Shown here: positions 20,978-28,456 of the stretch, piece after piece | Numbering within the stretch: the stretch's first letter is position 1 | Layout of the letters: each line of letters opens with the position of its first letter | IMG/VR virus record: IMGVR_UViG_3300042396_000609 | Span: 1 to 41,187 of that record | Source of the DNA: a virus | Length of the DNA: 41,187 bases | Direction: 5' to 3' (one strand) | Position numbers and translations under genes: made by a program | The notes under the pieces: model-generated | Database searches by the model: none | What the model saw: only the letters and a program-made list of their open reading frames with translations | What the model was told of the DNA's origin: nothing

Positions 20978-22460
20978 CGCGAAATCAAAAAAATCAAGTT
21001 GGGGAGGAACTCGCCCCGGAGCAGGCCGCCCCCGCAAGCTCGATGCCAAAGCCGCCGCGTTCGAAGCCGCCCAGCCCTCTTTAAATCGCGGCCTCATATG
21101 GGTTCCGACGACCGACCCGAAGCGCGAACTCACCGCGCACAGCCGACTTGAAATCCTCAAGGTTTCGCGCTGGCTCTACAACAACGCACCGCAGGCCACC
21201 TACATCGTTGAGCACCTCGCCCAGCGCGCGATCGGCACCGGCATCGTCGTTCAACCCAAAACCTCGAACACCGAGTGGAACAAAAAGGTCGATCAGTATT
21301 TCGAAGATCGCAACTGCGCCGAGGCATGGGCATTCGACGCCGGAGCGCAGGTCAATTTTTACACCGCGCAAAGTCTCATCCTTCGCCAGGTCGCCATCGA
21401 CGGCGACTTCTTCGCGCAATTCCTCAAAACCAAAGACGGCGCGGCTCGCGTTCGATTCCTCGGCGGCGAGTCCATCGGCGGTGCCGGATCATTCGCCACC
21501 GATTCGCACGATGGCGTCATCCTCGACCGCTACGGCGCGCCGACCGCCTACACGCTCAACAGCGAAGACGGCCTCCGCGTCCCCGCCGAAGACATCCTGC
21601 ATTTCCGCCACATCCGCCGCCAAGGCCAACCGCGTGGCGTCTCATGGTTTCACTCCGCCGCCGCCAACCTCCGCGACATCTCCGAAATTAACGGATTCGT
21701 GAAGGGCGCTTACAAAGCAGGCGCCCAGATCGGCTACATGGTCACGAGCACCGAAGTCGCCAAAATCGGCCTCGGCGCTGGAATGAAAACCACCAGCAAC
21801 GAAGTCGGCGACCTCACCACCAGCGACCTCCCGAACGGCATCCTCCTCCCGCGCCTCAAGCCAGGCGAAAAGCTCGAAGCATTCAAAAACGACATCCCCG
21901 GCCAAACCTACGAAGCCGTCATGCGCGCCCTCCGCTCCGATGTCGCCTTCGCCATCGGCCTCCCGCCCGAAGCCATGATGGTCAATGTCGGCCTCGCTGG
22001 CACCGAGCAACGCGCCGTTTTGGAAGTCACCCAGAATTTCCTCGAGCGACTCCAACAGCAGGTCATCGATCAGTTCTGCCGCCCCTTCTACAAATACTGG
22101 CTCTGGCACGAAATGCAGGCCGGTCGCCTCGAATACCCCGGCGATGACTGGTGGCGCCACGAATGGCTCGCCCCCCGCAAGATCACCGTGGACAGCGGAC
22201 GCGACGCCCGCGCCTACAGCGAGCAACTCGACAAAGGCCACCTCTCCCCGACGCGCTACTACAACATGCTCGGCCTCCGAGCCACCGAGGAGGAGGACGA
22301 TGTGATCGACACCTACCTCCGCCGCAAAGCCAAGTGCGACGCCCTCGGCCTCGATGTTTCGCAGGTCTTCCCGAACTCCCTCCGCAACGGCATCGCCGCC
22401 CAACAACCCGCCGAGCCGGATGCCGCCGAGCAACCCATTCAACCACCCGCACAACCATGA
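20973..22460 (+). CDS. Portal protein (lambda GpB family)
   Basis: The product has 495 residues and starts at a GTG within a hairpin. Typical portal segments are present: ELTAHSRLEILKVSRWLYNNAP, an 'AIGTGIVVQP' strand, LRQVAIDGDFFAQFLK, 'HFRHIRRQGQPRGVSWFHSA' and 'ALRSDVAFAIGLPPEAMM', where lambda-family portals have a conserved G-L-P...M. Twelve copies form the ring through which DNA enters the head. The protein is close to the usual length. It is coupled to the protease gene by ATGA. Confidence 0.92.
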   Translation: MSAKSKKSSWGGTRPGAGRPRKLDAKAAAFEAAQPSLNRGLIWVPTTDPKRELTAHSRLEILKVSRWLYNNAPQATYIVEHLAQRAIGTGIVVQPKTSNTEWNKKVDQYFEDRNCAEAWAFDAGAQVNFYTAQSLILRQVAIDGDFFAQFLKTKDGAARVRFLGGESIGGAGSFATDSHDGVILDRYGAPTAYTLNSEDGLRVPAEDILHFRHIRRQGQPRGVSWFHSAAANLRDISEINGFVKGAYKAGAQIGYMVTSTEVAKIGLGAGMKTTSNEVGDLTTSDLPNGILLPRLKPGEKLEAFKNDIPGQTYEAVMRALRSDVAFAIGLPPEAMMVNVGLAGTEQRAVLEVTQNFLERLQQQVIDQFCRPFYKYWLWHEMQAGRLEYPGDDWWRHEWLAPRKITVDSGRDARAYSEQLDKGHLSPTRYYNMLGLRATEEEDDVIDTYLRRKAKCDALGLDVSQVFPNSLRNGIAAQQPAEPDAAEQPIQPPAQP

Positions 22461-23572
22461 CCACACCCACATCCACCCCGAAATTTTATGCATTGGAAAA
22501 ATCCGACAACGGCGAAACAACGATACACCTCTATGATGAGGTCGGTGCTTTCGGCTCAGGCTCAAAAGAATTCCTCGCCGACCTCGGCAAGCTCGAAGGC
22601 CAACACATCCATCTCCGCATCAACTCGCCCGGTGGGTCCGTGGTTGAGGGAACGGCCATTTATAACGCCCTCCGCCGACACAAAGGCGGTCTGACCGTCC
22701 ACATCGACGCGCTCGCCGCCTCGATGGCCTCGGTCATCGCTATGGCAGGCGCTCCCGTCTACATCGCCGACAACGCCCTGCTCATGATCCACAACCCGTG
22801 GACCGTCAGCATGGGAGACAGCGACCAGCTCCGCCGCGAAGCCGCTCTCCTCGACAAACTCAAAGACTCCCTCCGCAACGCCTATGTCCGCAAAACCGGC
22901 ATGGAGGCTGACCGTATCGCCCAGATGATGGACGAAGAAACATGGCTGGACGCTGTCGAAGCCGTCGCCCTCGGATTCGCCGATGCCATCGAGGAAGGCG
23001 TCGCCGCCGCAGCCACCGCAACCCCCGCCCAACTCCGCGCCCGATTTGACAAGTTCGCGCAGGGCATGACCCAGCAGCCTGAAACCCAAGAGCCCACCGC
23101 TCCCGAAGTCCTAGACACCGTCGTCAGCGAATCCGCTCCCGAAGTTGTCGAAACTCCCGCCCCCGAAATCGTCGAAGAGGTCGCCGTCCCTGCCGATTCT
23201 GTCGAGCCAACACCCGAGCCAGAGCAACCCGCTCCCGCCGAACCACAAGCTCGCGCCACCGCAGCCGACGCGATCCTCGCCAAATACAACGAAGTGATCG
23301 CCCGTGCCGAAGCCGCCGAAGCTCACGCCAAAGCGATCGAGTCGAAACTCGAACTCGTGAAGGGCGAACTCGCCACCAAGTGCGAAGACCTCGACCGCCT
23401 CGAGCGTTCCCTCGGTCTCTCACCTGCCCGCGTCGTCCCCGCCGTCGACCAAGTGCAAGACTCCGGATCGATTTACGACCAGTGGAAAAACTCCACCGGA
23501 GCCGACAAGACCCGGATTTTCCGCGCCAACCGCAAAGCCCTCGAAGCCCACTCGAGACTCCACGGCGTTTGA
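22457..23572 (+). CDS. ClpP-like head maturation protease, possibly fused to scaffold
   Basis: The product has 371 residues. Residues 1-200 have the ClpP/S49-type fold: INSPGGSVVEGTAIYNAL, the nucleophile Ser89 in LAASMASV, and His112 in LMIHNPW. It cleaves scaffold and itself during head maturation. From about residue 205 a Pro/Glu-rich region and a long coiled coil (ARAEAAEAHAKAIESKLELVKGELATKCEDLDRLERSLG) follow. No separate scaffold gene is present, so the C-terminal part probably serves as scaffold, as in lambda C/Nu3. Its stop codon is part of a TTTGACA heptamer. Confidence 0.9.
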   Translation: MTTPTSTPKFYALEKSDNGETTIHLYDEVGAFGSGSKEFLADLGKLEGQHIHLRINSPGGSVVEGTAIYNALRRHKGGLTVHIDALAASMASVIAMAGAPVYIADNALLMIHNPWTVSMGDSDQLRREAALLDKLKDSLRNAYVRKTGMEADRIAQMMDEETWLDAVEAVALGFADAIEEGVAAAATATPAQLRARFDKFAQGMTQQPETQEPTAPEVLDTVVSESAPEVVETPAPEIVEEVAVPADSVEPTPEPEQPAPAEPQARATAADAILAKYNEVIARAEAAEAHAKAIESKLELVKGELATKCEDLDRLERSLGLSPARVVPAVDQVQDSGSIYDQWKNSTGADKTRIFRANRKALEAHSRLHGV

Positions 23573-23627
23573 CACCTCACCAATCACCGAACCCAACAAC
23601 CTCACCTAACCACCACCACCCACTAAA

Positions 23628-24533
23628 ATGGCAACTACCATCAGCTCCGAACTCAAACTGAATGTCGTCCTCGACAGCGCCCTCATCGCGCTCCGCGAGG
23701 CACTTCTCCCAATCAACTCCTTCTCGACCGTGTTCAACTCGGTCCCACTGCAAGGCACCGACAAAATCTCGGTTCCGTTTTTCCCTCTCGCCACTGACGC
23801 GACGAGCGACTTCAACGGCACCTACGCTTTCGGCGACACGAACGCGATCAACTCCCGCGAGATCACGGTCAACAAGCGCAAATACCAAGCGCTGTCCTTC
23901 ACATCGAGCGAACTCGCCCGCCAGCCTTATTTCAATCCCGAGCAGCTCGGTTTCTTGAAAGGACGCAAACTCGCCGAGGACATCCTCCGCGACATCCTCT
24001 CGATCGTCACCCTCGCCAACTACGGCGCGGCGATCCACACCGGCGCGGCCTCCGCGTTCGACAGCGACGACCTCATCACCATCAAGACCGCGCTTGACCA
24101 GGCCAAATGGTCCAAGTCCAGCCGCGTCATGATCCTCGACAACTCCTATGAAGGCGCGCTCCTCAAGGACGCCGGCATCAAGAACGCCGCCGCAGTCGGC
24201 AGCGCATCGGCCATCCAAAACGGCCGCCTGCCACAGATCGCTGGCTTCGATGTCATCGGAACCAACCTCATCCCCGGCAACAGCCAAAACCTCGTCGGCA
24301 TGGTCGCACTCCCCGAGTCGATCTTGGTCGCCTTCTCGCCGATCCAGCCATCCCCTGGCGTGCTCAACCACCTCACCAGCTACGAGACCGCCGTTGATCC
24401 AGAGACCGGCCTCACCATCGAATACCGCGCATGGGCTGACCCCGACACCGACACCGAAAAACAAGTCCTCGAGGTCAACTACGGCTACGCCCTCGGCCAC
24501 GCCGCCGCCCTCAAGCGCATCGTCAGCGCCTAA
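23628..24533 (+). CDS. Major capsid protein (HK97 fold)
   Basis: The product has 301 residues and is placed directly after the protease. 'NSFSTVFNSVPLQGTDKISVPFFP' and 'REITVNKRKYQALSFTSSELARQPYFN' fit the N-arm and E-loop/P-domain strands of HK97-fold coats; 'LPQIAGFDVIGTNLIP' and 'LTIEYRAWADPDTDTEKQVLEVNYGYALG' fit the C-terminal A-domain. There is no decoration-protein gene of usual size beside it. A 55-base AC-rich leader with TTTGACA, without Shine-Dalgarno, precedes the ATG, an odd arrangement for what should be the most expressed gene. Confidence 0.85.
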   Translation: MATTISSELKLNVVLDSALIALREALLPINSFSTVFNSVPLQGTDKISVPFFPLATDATSDFNGTYAFGDTNAINSREITVNKRKYQALSFTSSELARQPYFNPEQLGFLKGRKLAEDILRDILSIVTLANYGAAIHTGAASAFDSDDLITIKTALDQAKWSKSSRVMILDNSYEGALLKDAGIKNAAAVGSASAIQNGRLPQIAGFDVIGTNLIPGNSQNLVGMVALPESILVAFSPIQPSPGVLNHLTSYETAVDPETGLTIEYRAWADPDTDTEKQVLEVNYGYALGHAAALKRIVSA

Positions 24534-24538
24534 GCCTG

Positions 24539-24781
24539 ATGCGCCTAGCAATCACGCTCACCCGCACCGGCGACACTTGGAAGGTGGAAAGCCTTCCGAG
24601 TGTCCCGCTCGGCGACCAGCTCGCAGCCTTCAAAGCCAAGCAGGTCGCCGGCGAGTTGACCGCAGACGAGACGCTCGTCGTCTCCCTCGGCGACACGCTC
24701 AAGCGCCATATCTGCAAAGCCAAGCCAGCTCCCGCCGTTGAGGTGGAAGCCGAAGAAGAGTCACCCAAGAAAAAGAAGTAA
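24539..24781 (+). CDS. Small protein following the capsid gene
   Basis: The product has 80 residues: a beta-rich start (RLAITLTRTGDTWKVESLP), a helix (LGDQLAAFKAKQVAGELTADE), and a disordered Glu/Lys tail ending in PKKKK. No family is recognised. It may be a capsid accessory or a short completion factor. It is followed at once by a strong intrinsic terminator, so it ends the packaging-head transcript. Confidence 0.55.
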   Translation: MRLAITLTRTGDTWKVESLPSVPLGDQLAAFKAKQVAGELTADETLVVSLGDTLKRHICKAKPAPAVEVEAEEESPKKKK

Positions 24782-24818
24782 TTCCCGCAAGCGCGCCCGC
24801 ACCGCGCTCCTCGCCCGC

Positions 24819-24859
24819 AAAAGCCCTCGCCGTCTCACTCCGGCGGGGGCTTTTCTTTT
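24819..24859 (+). terminator. Rho-independent terminator after head genes
   Basis: AAAAGCCCTCGCCG (24819-24832) pairs with CGGCGGGGGCTTTT (24841-24854), a 14-bp stem with one G-U pair and an eight-base loop, followed by CTTTT. This is the clearest intrinsic terminator in the window. It separates the head block from the neck/tail block, so genes from 24877 on need read-through or their own promoter. Confidence 0.85.
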
Positions 24860-24881
24860 GACACGCGCCCAGTGGCGTGTC
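24857..24881 (+). promoter_or_regulatory. TTTGACA plus start-codon hairpin before the neck gene
   Basis: TTTGACA (24857-24863) begins inside the terminator T-run. The stem GACACGC (24860-24866) / GCGTGTC (24875-24881) with one bulged G holds the GTG start (24877-24879) in its right arm. It is nearly the same as the portal element at 20953. Confidence 0.55.
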
Positions 24882-25200
24882 GCCCAACGCTCGCAACGCC
24901 CTCGCTCTCCGCTCAGCCGCCGTTGGCAATGCCCTCCACGGAATACTTGTGAAATTTCGCGGGCAGGAGATCCGCGTTTGCTTGGCGACCACGGCCATCG
25001 GCCTCGACCTCGACACCGGCGGACTGAAGCAGGGCGGCGAGTTCCGATGCCGATTTTTGGTTTCCGACCTTCAAAGCCCTCCGCGTCGTGGGGAATCGGT
25101 GCTTCACAACGGGCGCACCTACCTCGTCACCGAAATCACCCAGCAGACCAACATCACCGGCGAGCATGTTGTCACGCTCACGCCCGGCTCCGCGCAATGA
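24877..25200 (+). CDS. Putative head-tail connector protein
   Basis: The product has 107 residues from a GTG start. The pattern 'FRGQEIRVCLATTAIGLDLDTGG...FRCRFLVSDLQSPPRRGESVLHNGRTYLVTEITQQ...HVVTLTPGSAQ' matches small beta-barrel connectors (gpFII-like), which have a 'G..v..ng..Y.V..i' core. The position after the capsid block fits. It overlaps the next gene by ATGA. Confidence 0.65.
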   Translation: MSPNARNALALRSAAVGNALHGILVKFRGQEIRVCLATTAIGLDLDTGGLKQGGEFRCRFLVSDLQSPPRRGESVLHNGRTYLVTEITQQTNITGEHVVTLTPGSAQ

Positions 25201-25595
25201 CTCTCGATACCCAAAACGCCATCGTCGCCTATCTTCGCGCTCTACCAGCCATGGAAGGCCTCACGATCCACGGCGCGACCGACGACAAAGAAATCCCCGG
25301 CGACCTGCCCGTCATCGTCGTCTCGTGCGACAACGCCGAAAGCCCGGTCGCCAAGCTCTACCGCGCCACGGTTCAGATCACCCTCTCCACCCCGGTGCTC
25401 CTCGAGGACGCGCTGGAAACCCACCGCACTCTGACGGCCGCCCTCCGCACGGCCGCCAATCTCTCCGCCGTCGCCACCTTCTTCCCGCCGACTCTCGTTT
25501 TCAGCGGTCGCCACCTCACCACCTGGAGCGAATCCCGTGAGGACGAGCGCCTCGTAACCACGGCCGAACTTGTCGTCGGTGTGAGAGAAATTTGA
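25197..25595 (+). CDS. Putative tail terminator / neck protein
   Basis: The product has 132 residues. It starts with a helix (TQNAIVAYLRALPAME), has a strand (DLPVIVVSCDNAE) and 'YRATVQITLSTPVLLEDALETHRTLTAALRTAA', and ends with strands (RLVTTAELVVGV). This alpha/beta layout fits tail terminator proteins of the gpU/TrP type that cap the tail tube. Gene order (connector, then terminator, then tube) supports this. Its stop is part of a TTTGACA heptamer. Confidence 0.6.
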   Translation: MTLDTQNAIVAYLRALPAMEGLTIHGATDDKEIPGDLPVIVVSCDNAESPVAKLYRATVQITLSTPVLLEDALETHRTLTAALRTAANLSAVATFFPPTLVFSGRHLTTWSESREDERLVTTAELVVGVREI

Positions 25596-25717
25596 CAACC
25601 CAGCAAAATCAAATGCCCGACCTTCTTTTTCGTTCCCTCGATGACATCGACGAAGCCGAAAAGGAAAACCTCGAGCTCTACAATTTGACAACCCAGCAAA
25701 ATCAAATGTCCGACCTT
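25589..25717 (+). repeat. Duplicated 36-bp translation-start region
   Basis: Bases 25589-25624 and 25682-25717 are the same at 35 of 36 positions. Each copy holds TTTGACA, the spacer AACCCAGCAAAATCAA, an ATG, and the codons for (P/S)DL. The copies are 93 bases apart, so both ATGs are in the same frame. The first TGA is the stop of the gene before it, while the second TGA is out of frame. Confidence 0.8.
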
Positions 25718-25864
25718 GAATCCAAACTCCGCGACCTGATCGACGAGGCCAACGCCGCCGGGGCATTTGCCAGCGTCGGCAGCGTGCCGGTCGAAGACGG
25801 CACGAAACTGGAATTTTACTTCACCCTGCGCGTTCCCTCCGCGCCACAACCCACCAACGAATAA
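25613..25864 (+). CDS. Small helical protein with two alternative in-frame starts
   Basis: From the ATG at 25613 the product has 83 residues (MPDLLFRSLDD...). From the duplicated ATG at 25706 it has 52 residues (MSDLESKLRDLIDEANAAG...). Both starts have the same TTTGACA leader, so both could be used. The C-terminal part ends in a strand (TKLEFYFTLRVP). No family is recognised. It lies between the terminator-like and tail tube-like genes, so a minor tail role is likely. Confidence 0.55.
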   Translation: MPDLLFRSLDDIDEAEKENLELYNLTTQQNQMSDLESKLRDLIDEANAAGAFASVGSVPVEDGTKLEFYFTLRVPSAPQPTNE

Positions 25865-25867
25865 CCC

Positions 25868-26176
25868 ATGGCCTTTGCATCCATCGATCTTTTCGGAGTC
25901 ACTGACCCAGCCTCCGGCTTTGTGCAGGAAACGACCCAAACAGAAACCGCCGAAATCGCCTCCGTGCGCGACACGACCGGAGTCACCAAACTCGCCGTGC
26001 TGAAAGGCGTTCTCACCACAGAGACGGTAATCAAAGGCAAAGGCACTTACACCCCCGCCGTAACAGCCAATCTCAATGTCACCGGCACGGCAGTCATCAC
26101 TTCCGCCAAAGTCTCCGAGTCCGCTGAGGACTTCCCAGACTACGAGATCACCTACCAACAATTTGCCTCGAACTAA
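25868..26176 (+). CDS. Short tail tube-like protein 1
   Basis: The product has 102 residues and is beta-rich. It contains 'KGKGTYTPAVTANLNVTGTAVITSAKVSESAEDFPDYEITYQQF', with strands spaced as in small tail-tube or tail-associated barrels. The next gene shows a similar strand order and a comparable C-terminal 'Y...'. No standard-sized (150-250 residue) major tail protein is visible in this window, so these two are the candidates. Identification is by position and fold pattern only. Confidence 0.5.
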   Translation: MAFASIDLFGVTDPASGFVQETTQTETAEIASVRDTTGVTKLAVLKGVLTTETVIKGKGTYTPAVTANLNVTGTAVITSAKVSESAEDFPDYEITYQQFASN

Positions 26177-26179
26177 CCT

Positions 26180-26500
26180 ATGGCCGCTCCAACTGACATC
26201 GGAATTTCCCTCATCTCCACGGCTACCGCGCAAAGCGTGGAAGTCACCTCGCAGGGCGAAGTTGCCATCCTTGTCACCAAGGACGGCAAGTTTTCCAAGG
26301 CCGCCGTTTACGACCCCAAGTTCACCTTTACCGTTTCCGGCAAAGGCGCGGCCTGCCCCGTCTCGATCAACGCCAGCGGCACCGGCAAGCCCGGCGGCGT
26401 CACAGGCAAAGTGATCATCAACTCGATCAAAAATCAGACAAATAACGACGACTGGGAGTCTTGGGAATACTCCGGAGAAGGCTTCCCGTCAGCTACCTAA
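26180..26500 (+). CDS. Short tail tube-like protein 2
   Basis: The product has 106 residues. It has a helix-poor, Ser/Gly/Val-rich sequence (VEVTSQGEVAILVTKDG, KFTFTVSGKGAACPVSINASGTG, KVIINSIKNQTNNDDWESWEYSGEGFP) and resembles the preceding protein in strand order, suggesting a tandem duplication of a tube-type barrel. One of the two is probably the major tail tube protein. Confidence is limited by the short length. Confidence 0.5.
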   Translation: MAAPTDIGISLISTATAQSVEVTSQGEVAILVTKDGKFSKAAVYDPKFTFTVSGKGAACPVSINASGTGKPGGVTGKVIINSIKNQTNNDDWESWEYSGEGFPSAT

Positions 26501-26520
26501 CCGCGCCACCGCGCCCGCTC

Positions 26521-26537
26521 GCAGACCGGCCGTCTGC
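26521..26537 (+). other. Intergenic hairpin before the gene at 26552
   Basis: GCAGAC-CGGCC-GTCTGC forms a 6-bp stem in the 51-base gap, 14 bases before the ATG. It is another structure close to a start codon in the late region, here without TTTGACA. Confidence 0.35.
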
Positions 26538-26551
26538 CCACCGATCCCATT

Positions 26552-27055
26552 ATGTTAAAACCAGGCGACAGCTACCACTACCTGACCGAGACTTCCCTCG
26601 GCGAGACCACCAAAGACGGACGCGTCCGTTACGGCAACAATCCCCTCAACGCGCAGAATACCCGGCTCATCGCCGACGCGCTCACCAGCGGCTTTCGATT
26701 AGTCGAAGGCAGCGGATTCCGCGACACGGTTGAGCAGACCGATAAAGGCCCGCTCCGCAAAGTGGAGTGGTATATCGACGGATCCAGCAAAGGCCTCTTC
26801 GTCACCGCCGAAGGCCGGGAGGAAATCGACTTCACCGAATTCCAACGCCGCTACAACTCGGAGCAGTGGTGCCTCGAGCACTCGCACCACCCCATTGCCT
26901 TCATGCGATGGTCTGCCCGCCACCTCTCCGAACTCCGCGACAAAATCCGCGACCTCACGCCCGCAGCCGTTCTCCGCCGAGGGAACCGCATGGTCACAGT
27001 CCCTGCCGATCTTCCACAGGACAAAAAAGACAAACTCCTCTCCTACATCAAATGA
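26552..27055 (+). CDS. Hypothetical tail protein
   Basis: The product has 167 residues. Strands at the start (YHYLTETSLGETTKDGRVRYG) are followed by helices (FQRRYNSEQWCLEHSHHPIAFMRWSARHLSELRDKIRDL) and 'DKKDKLLSYIK' at the end. No family is recognised. It lies just before the tail assembly chaperone pair and is coupled to it by ATGA, so it probably acts in tail formation. Confidence 0.55.
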   Translation: MLKPGDSYHYLTETSLGETTKDGRVRYGNNPLNAQNTRLIADALTSGFRLVEGSGFRDTVEQTDKGPLRKVEWYIDGSSKGLFVTAEGREEIDFTEFQRRYNSEQWCLEHSHHPIAFMRWSARHLSELRDKIRDLTPAAVLRRGNRMVTVPADLPQDKKDKLLSYIK

Positions 27056-27450
27056 AACCCGACCGATCCAAAAACCTCCTGACCCCCGCTCCGCAGATTA
27101 GCGGGCTTTCACTTCGCCCGCTCACCTCCGGCACCTACGCGCTCTTGAATCGTGTCGGCAACATCTTCGTCACGCCTTCCAACCCCGACCAAAAACCAGA
27201 CCACATCTGGGCCGCGCTCGAGTGGATTTTCATTCACTCCGCGCCGCAGCAGGAAGTCCTCCGCGTCACCCACGACTCGCCCGAGGCGTTCAAAGCCGCC
27301 GTCTTTCAATACAGCGAATCGGTCACCGTGTCTTCGGTGCCGAAGCTCATCGTGGAAATCGAGCGCGCGCTCAACGCCGTTCACGAGCAAACCGTCGATG
27401 TCGTCCCACGCCATGACAGCGTTGACAAGGATGCGCCCCCAAACTCCTAG
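27052..27450 (+). CDS. Tail assembly chaperone (gpG-like)
   Basis: The product has 132 residues and reads ISGLSLRPLTSGTYALLNRVGN...HIWAALEWIFIHSAPQQEVLRV, a helical pattern seen in gpG-type chaperones. It ends DKDAPPNS at TAG 27448-27450. Just before the stop is CCCAAAC, placed in frame as C-CCA-AAC, a canonical -1 slippery site. The following reading frame (minus one) continues to 27671. This matches the lambda G/GT strategy: a minority frameshift product binds tape measure and tube protein. Confidence 0.75.
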   Translation: MKPDRSKNLLTPAPQISGLSLRPLTSGTYALLNRVGNIFVTPSNPDQKPDHIWAALEWIFIHSAPQQEVLRVTHDSPEAFKAAVFQYSESVTVSSVPKLIVEIERALNAVHEQTVDVVPRHDSVDKDAPPNS

Positions 27451-27463
27451 AGCCAGCCTGGCT
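27438..27463 (+). promoter_or_regulatory. -1 ribosomal frameshift signal (CCCAAAC plus stem-loop)
   Basis: The heptamer CCCAAAC (27438-27444) fits X-XXY-YYZ exactly in the gpG frame (codons CCA, AAC). Six bases downstream a small stem AGCCA/TGGCT (27451-27463, loop GCC) could pause ribosomes. After slippage the next codons are CTC CTA GAG, entering the frame that reads LLEPAWLASRIFMIAEKTGW. Confidence 0.75.
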
Positions 27464-27671
27464 TGCCTCGCGCATCTTCATGATCGCCGAGAAGACAGGT
27501 TGGCGCGAAGACTTCATCCTTTGGGAACTCCCGCTTCACCGCGCTCTAGCCTATCAGCATTGCGCCCTCTGGAGCGGCGGTGCGTGGACCGTCGAGCCAC
27601 AGGCCGCGCCCGAGGCCCAGCTCGACGCCTGTTTGACTTCCCTGCCCATTATTGACGACGAGGACGAATAA
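27444..27671 (+). CDS. Frameshift extension of the tail chaperone (gpT-like)
   Basis: This frame opens after a TGA at 27423-27425, inside the gpG-like gene. Entered by a -1 shift at CCCAAAC it adds 75 residues (LLEPAWLASRIFMIAEKTGWREDFILWELPLHRALAYQH...), giving a 206-residue fusion. The segment recalls gpT-type C-terminal domains, with 'EKTGW...I.W.LPL..A'. An independent start at ATG 27480 would drop the first conserved part, so frameshifting is favoured. It ends in an acidic IIDDEDE tail. Confidence 0.7.
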   Translation, partial: LLEPAWLASRIFMIAEKTGWREDFILWELPLHRALAYQHCALWSGGAWTVEPQAAPEAQLDACLTSLPIIDDEDE

Positions 27672-27672
27672 A

Positions 27673-28452
27673 ATGGCCGCACCCCGAATCAAAGTGGACG
27701 AGACGAAACTCCGCCGAAAGATGCAACAATACGAGCGCATCGTCGGCAAGGAGGTGCGGCAACTTGTTCACAATGCTGGCCGCCTTTGCGCGGTGGAGTG
27801 CGCCCGCTACACATTCCCGACCGGCCTTGGCAGCGCGGCAAAAAAACAGGGCGAAAAGAAAATCGCAAAAAACCTCCGGGGCATTTTTACCATCGTGAAT
27901 CCAAAATGGTGGAAAGAGGTCACAAGCGGGAAAGCGTTTAGCAGCGGCGGCGCAGCCTTGCATGAAAAGTCTGGCGTTGTATGGGCGCTCGACACCCAAG
28001 AGACCATTTCCAATCTCGCCGCCGCTAAGACTTGGCACAAATCCAAACGCGGATCGGACGGCCAAGCCAAGCGCCTCGGCTTGCTTGACCGAGCCATTAT
28101 CAAACAAGCGGTCTATCGCAAAATCATCCGCGATACCGAAAAGAAGGTCGGCATCGTGAAAGCCGGTTGGGGGCTCGCCGCCGCTGCCTGCAAAGCAGAT
28201 GTCCGCGAGCCTTTGCGTGGCATCCCTGCATGGGTGCGCCGAAACACGATCCGCGCCAAAGGAGCCATCGACGACCGCAAAGCCTCGGGGCTTGGCTGGA
28301 AACTCAAAATTAAAAACCAAGTCGGCTATGCCCGGCAGACCCTCGCCCGTGGCAATGAAGGGTTCGCCGTGAATCTCGCCCGCCGCAAATTCTTTTCCAT
28401 GCTCAACCACCAAATCCGCTATGTAAAAGCCAAGGAGGCCGGTCTCCGGTAA
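27673..28452 (+). CDS. Putative minor tail / HK97 gp10-like protein
   Basis: The product has 259 residues and is strongly basic. Residues 5-55 (DETKLRRKMQQYERIVGKEVRQLVHNAGRLCAVECARYTFPTG) resemble the start of HK97 gp10-like neck proteins, which have a helix then 'A...A....P..TG'. The remaining 200 residues are not recognised and include Lys-rich helices. It sits between tail chaperones and tape measure, which is unusual for a neck protein. I start at ATG 27673, one base after the GAATAA stop region. Confidence 0.5.
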   Translation: MAAPRIKVDETKLRRKMQQYERIVGKEVRQLVHNAGRLCAVECARYTFPTGLGSAAKKQGEKKIAKNLRGIFTIVNPKWWKEVTSGKAFSSGGAALHEKSGVVWALDTQETISNLAAAKTWHKSKRGSDGQAKRLGLLDRAIIKQAVYRKIIRDTEKKVGIVKAGWGLAAAACKADVREPLRGIPAWVRRNTIRAKGAIDDRKASGLGWKLKIKNQVGYARQTLARGNEGFAVNLARRKFFSMLNHQIRYVKAKEAGLR

Positions 28453-28456
28453 CGCC

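Noticed and set aside
27480-27671. A free-standing 63-residue gene from ATG 27480
   Set aside because: The frame is open and conserved-looking upstream to 27426, and a canonical slippery site joins it to the preceding gene.
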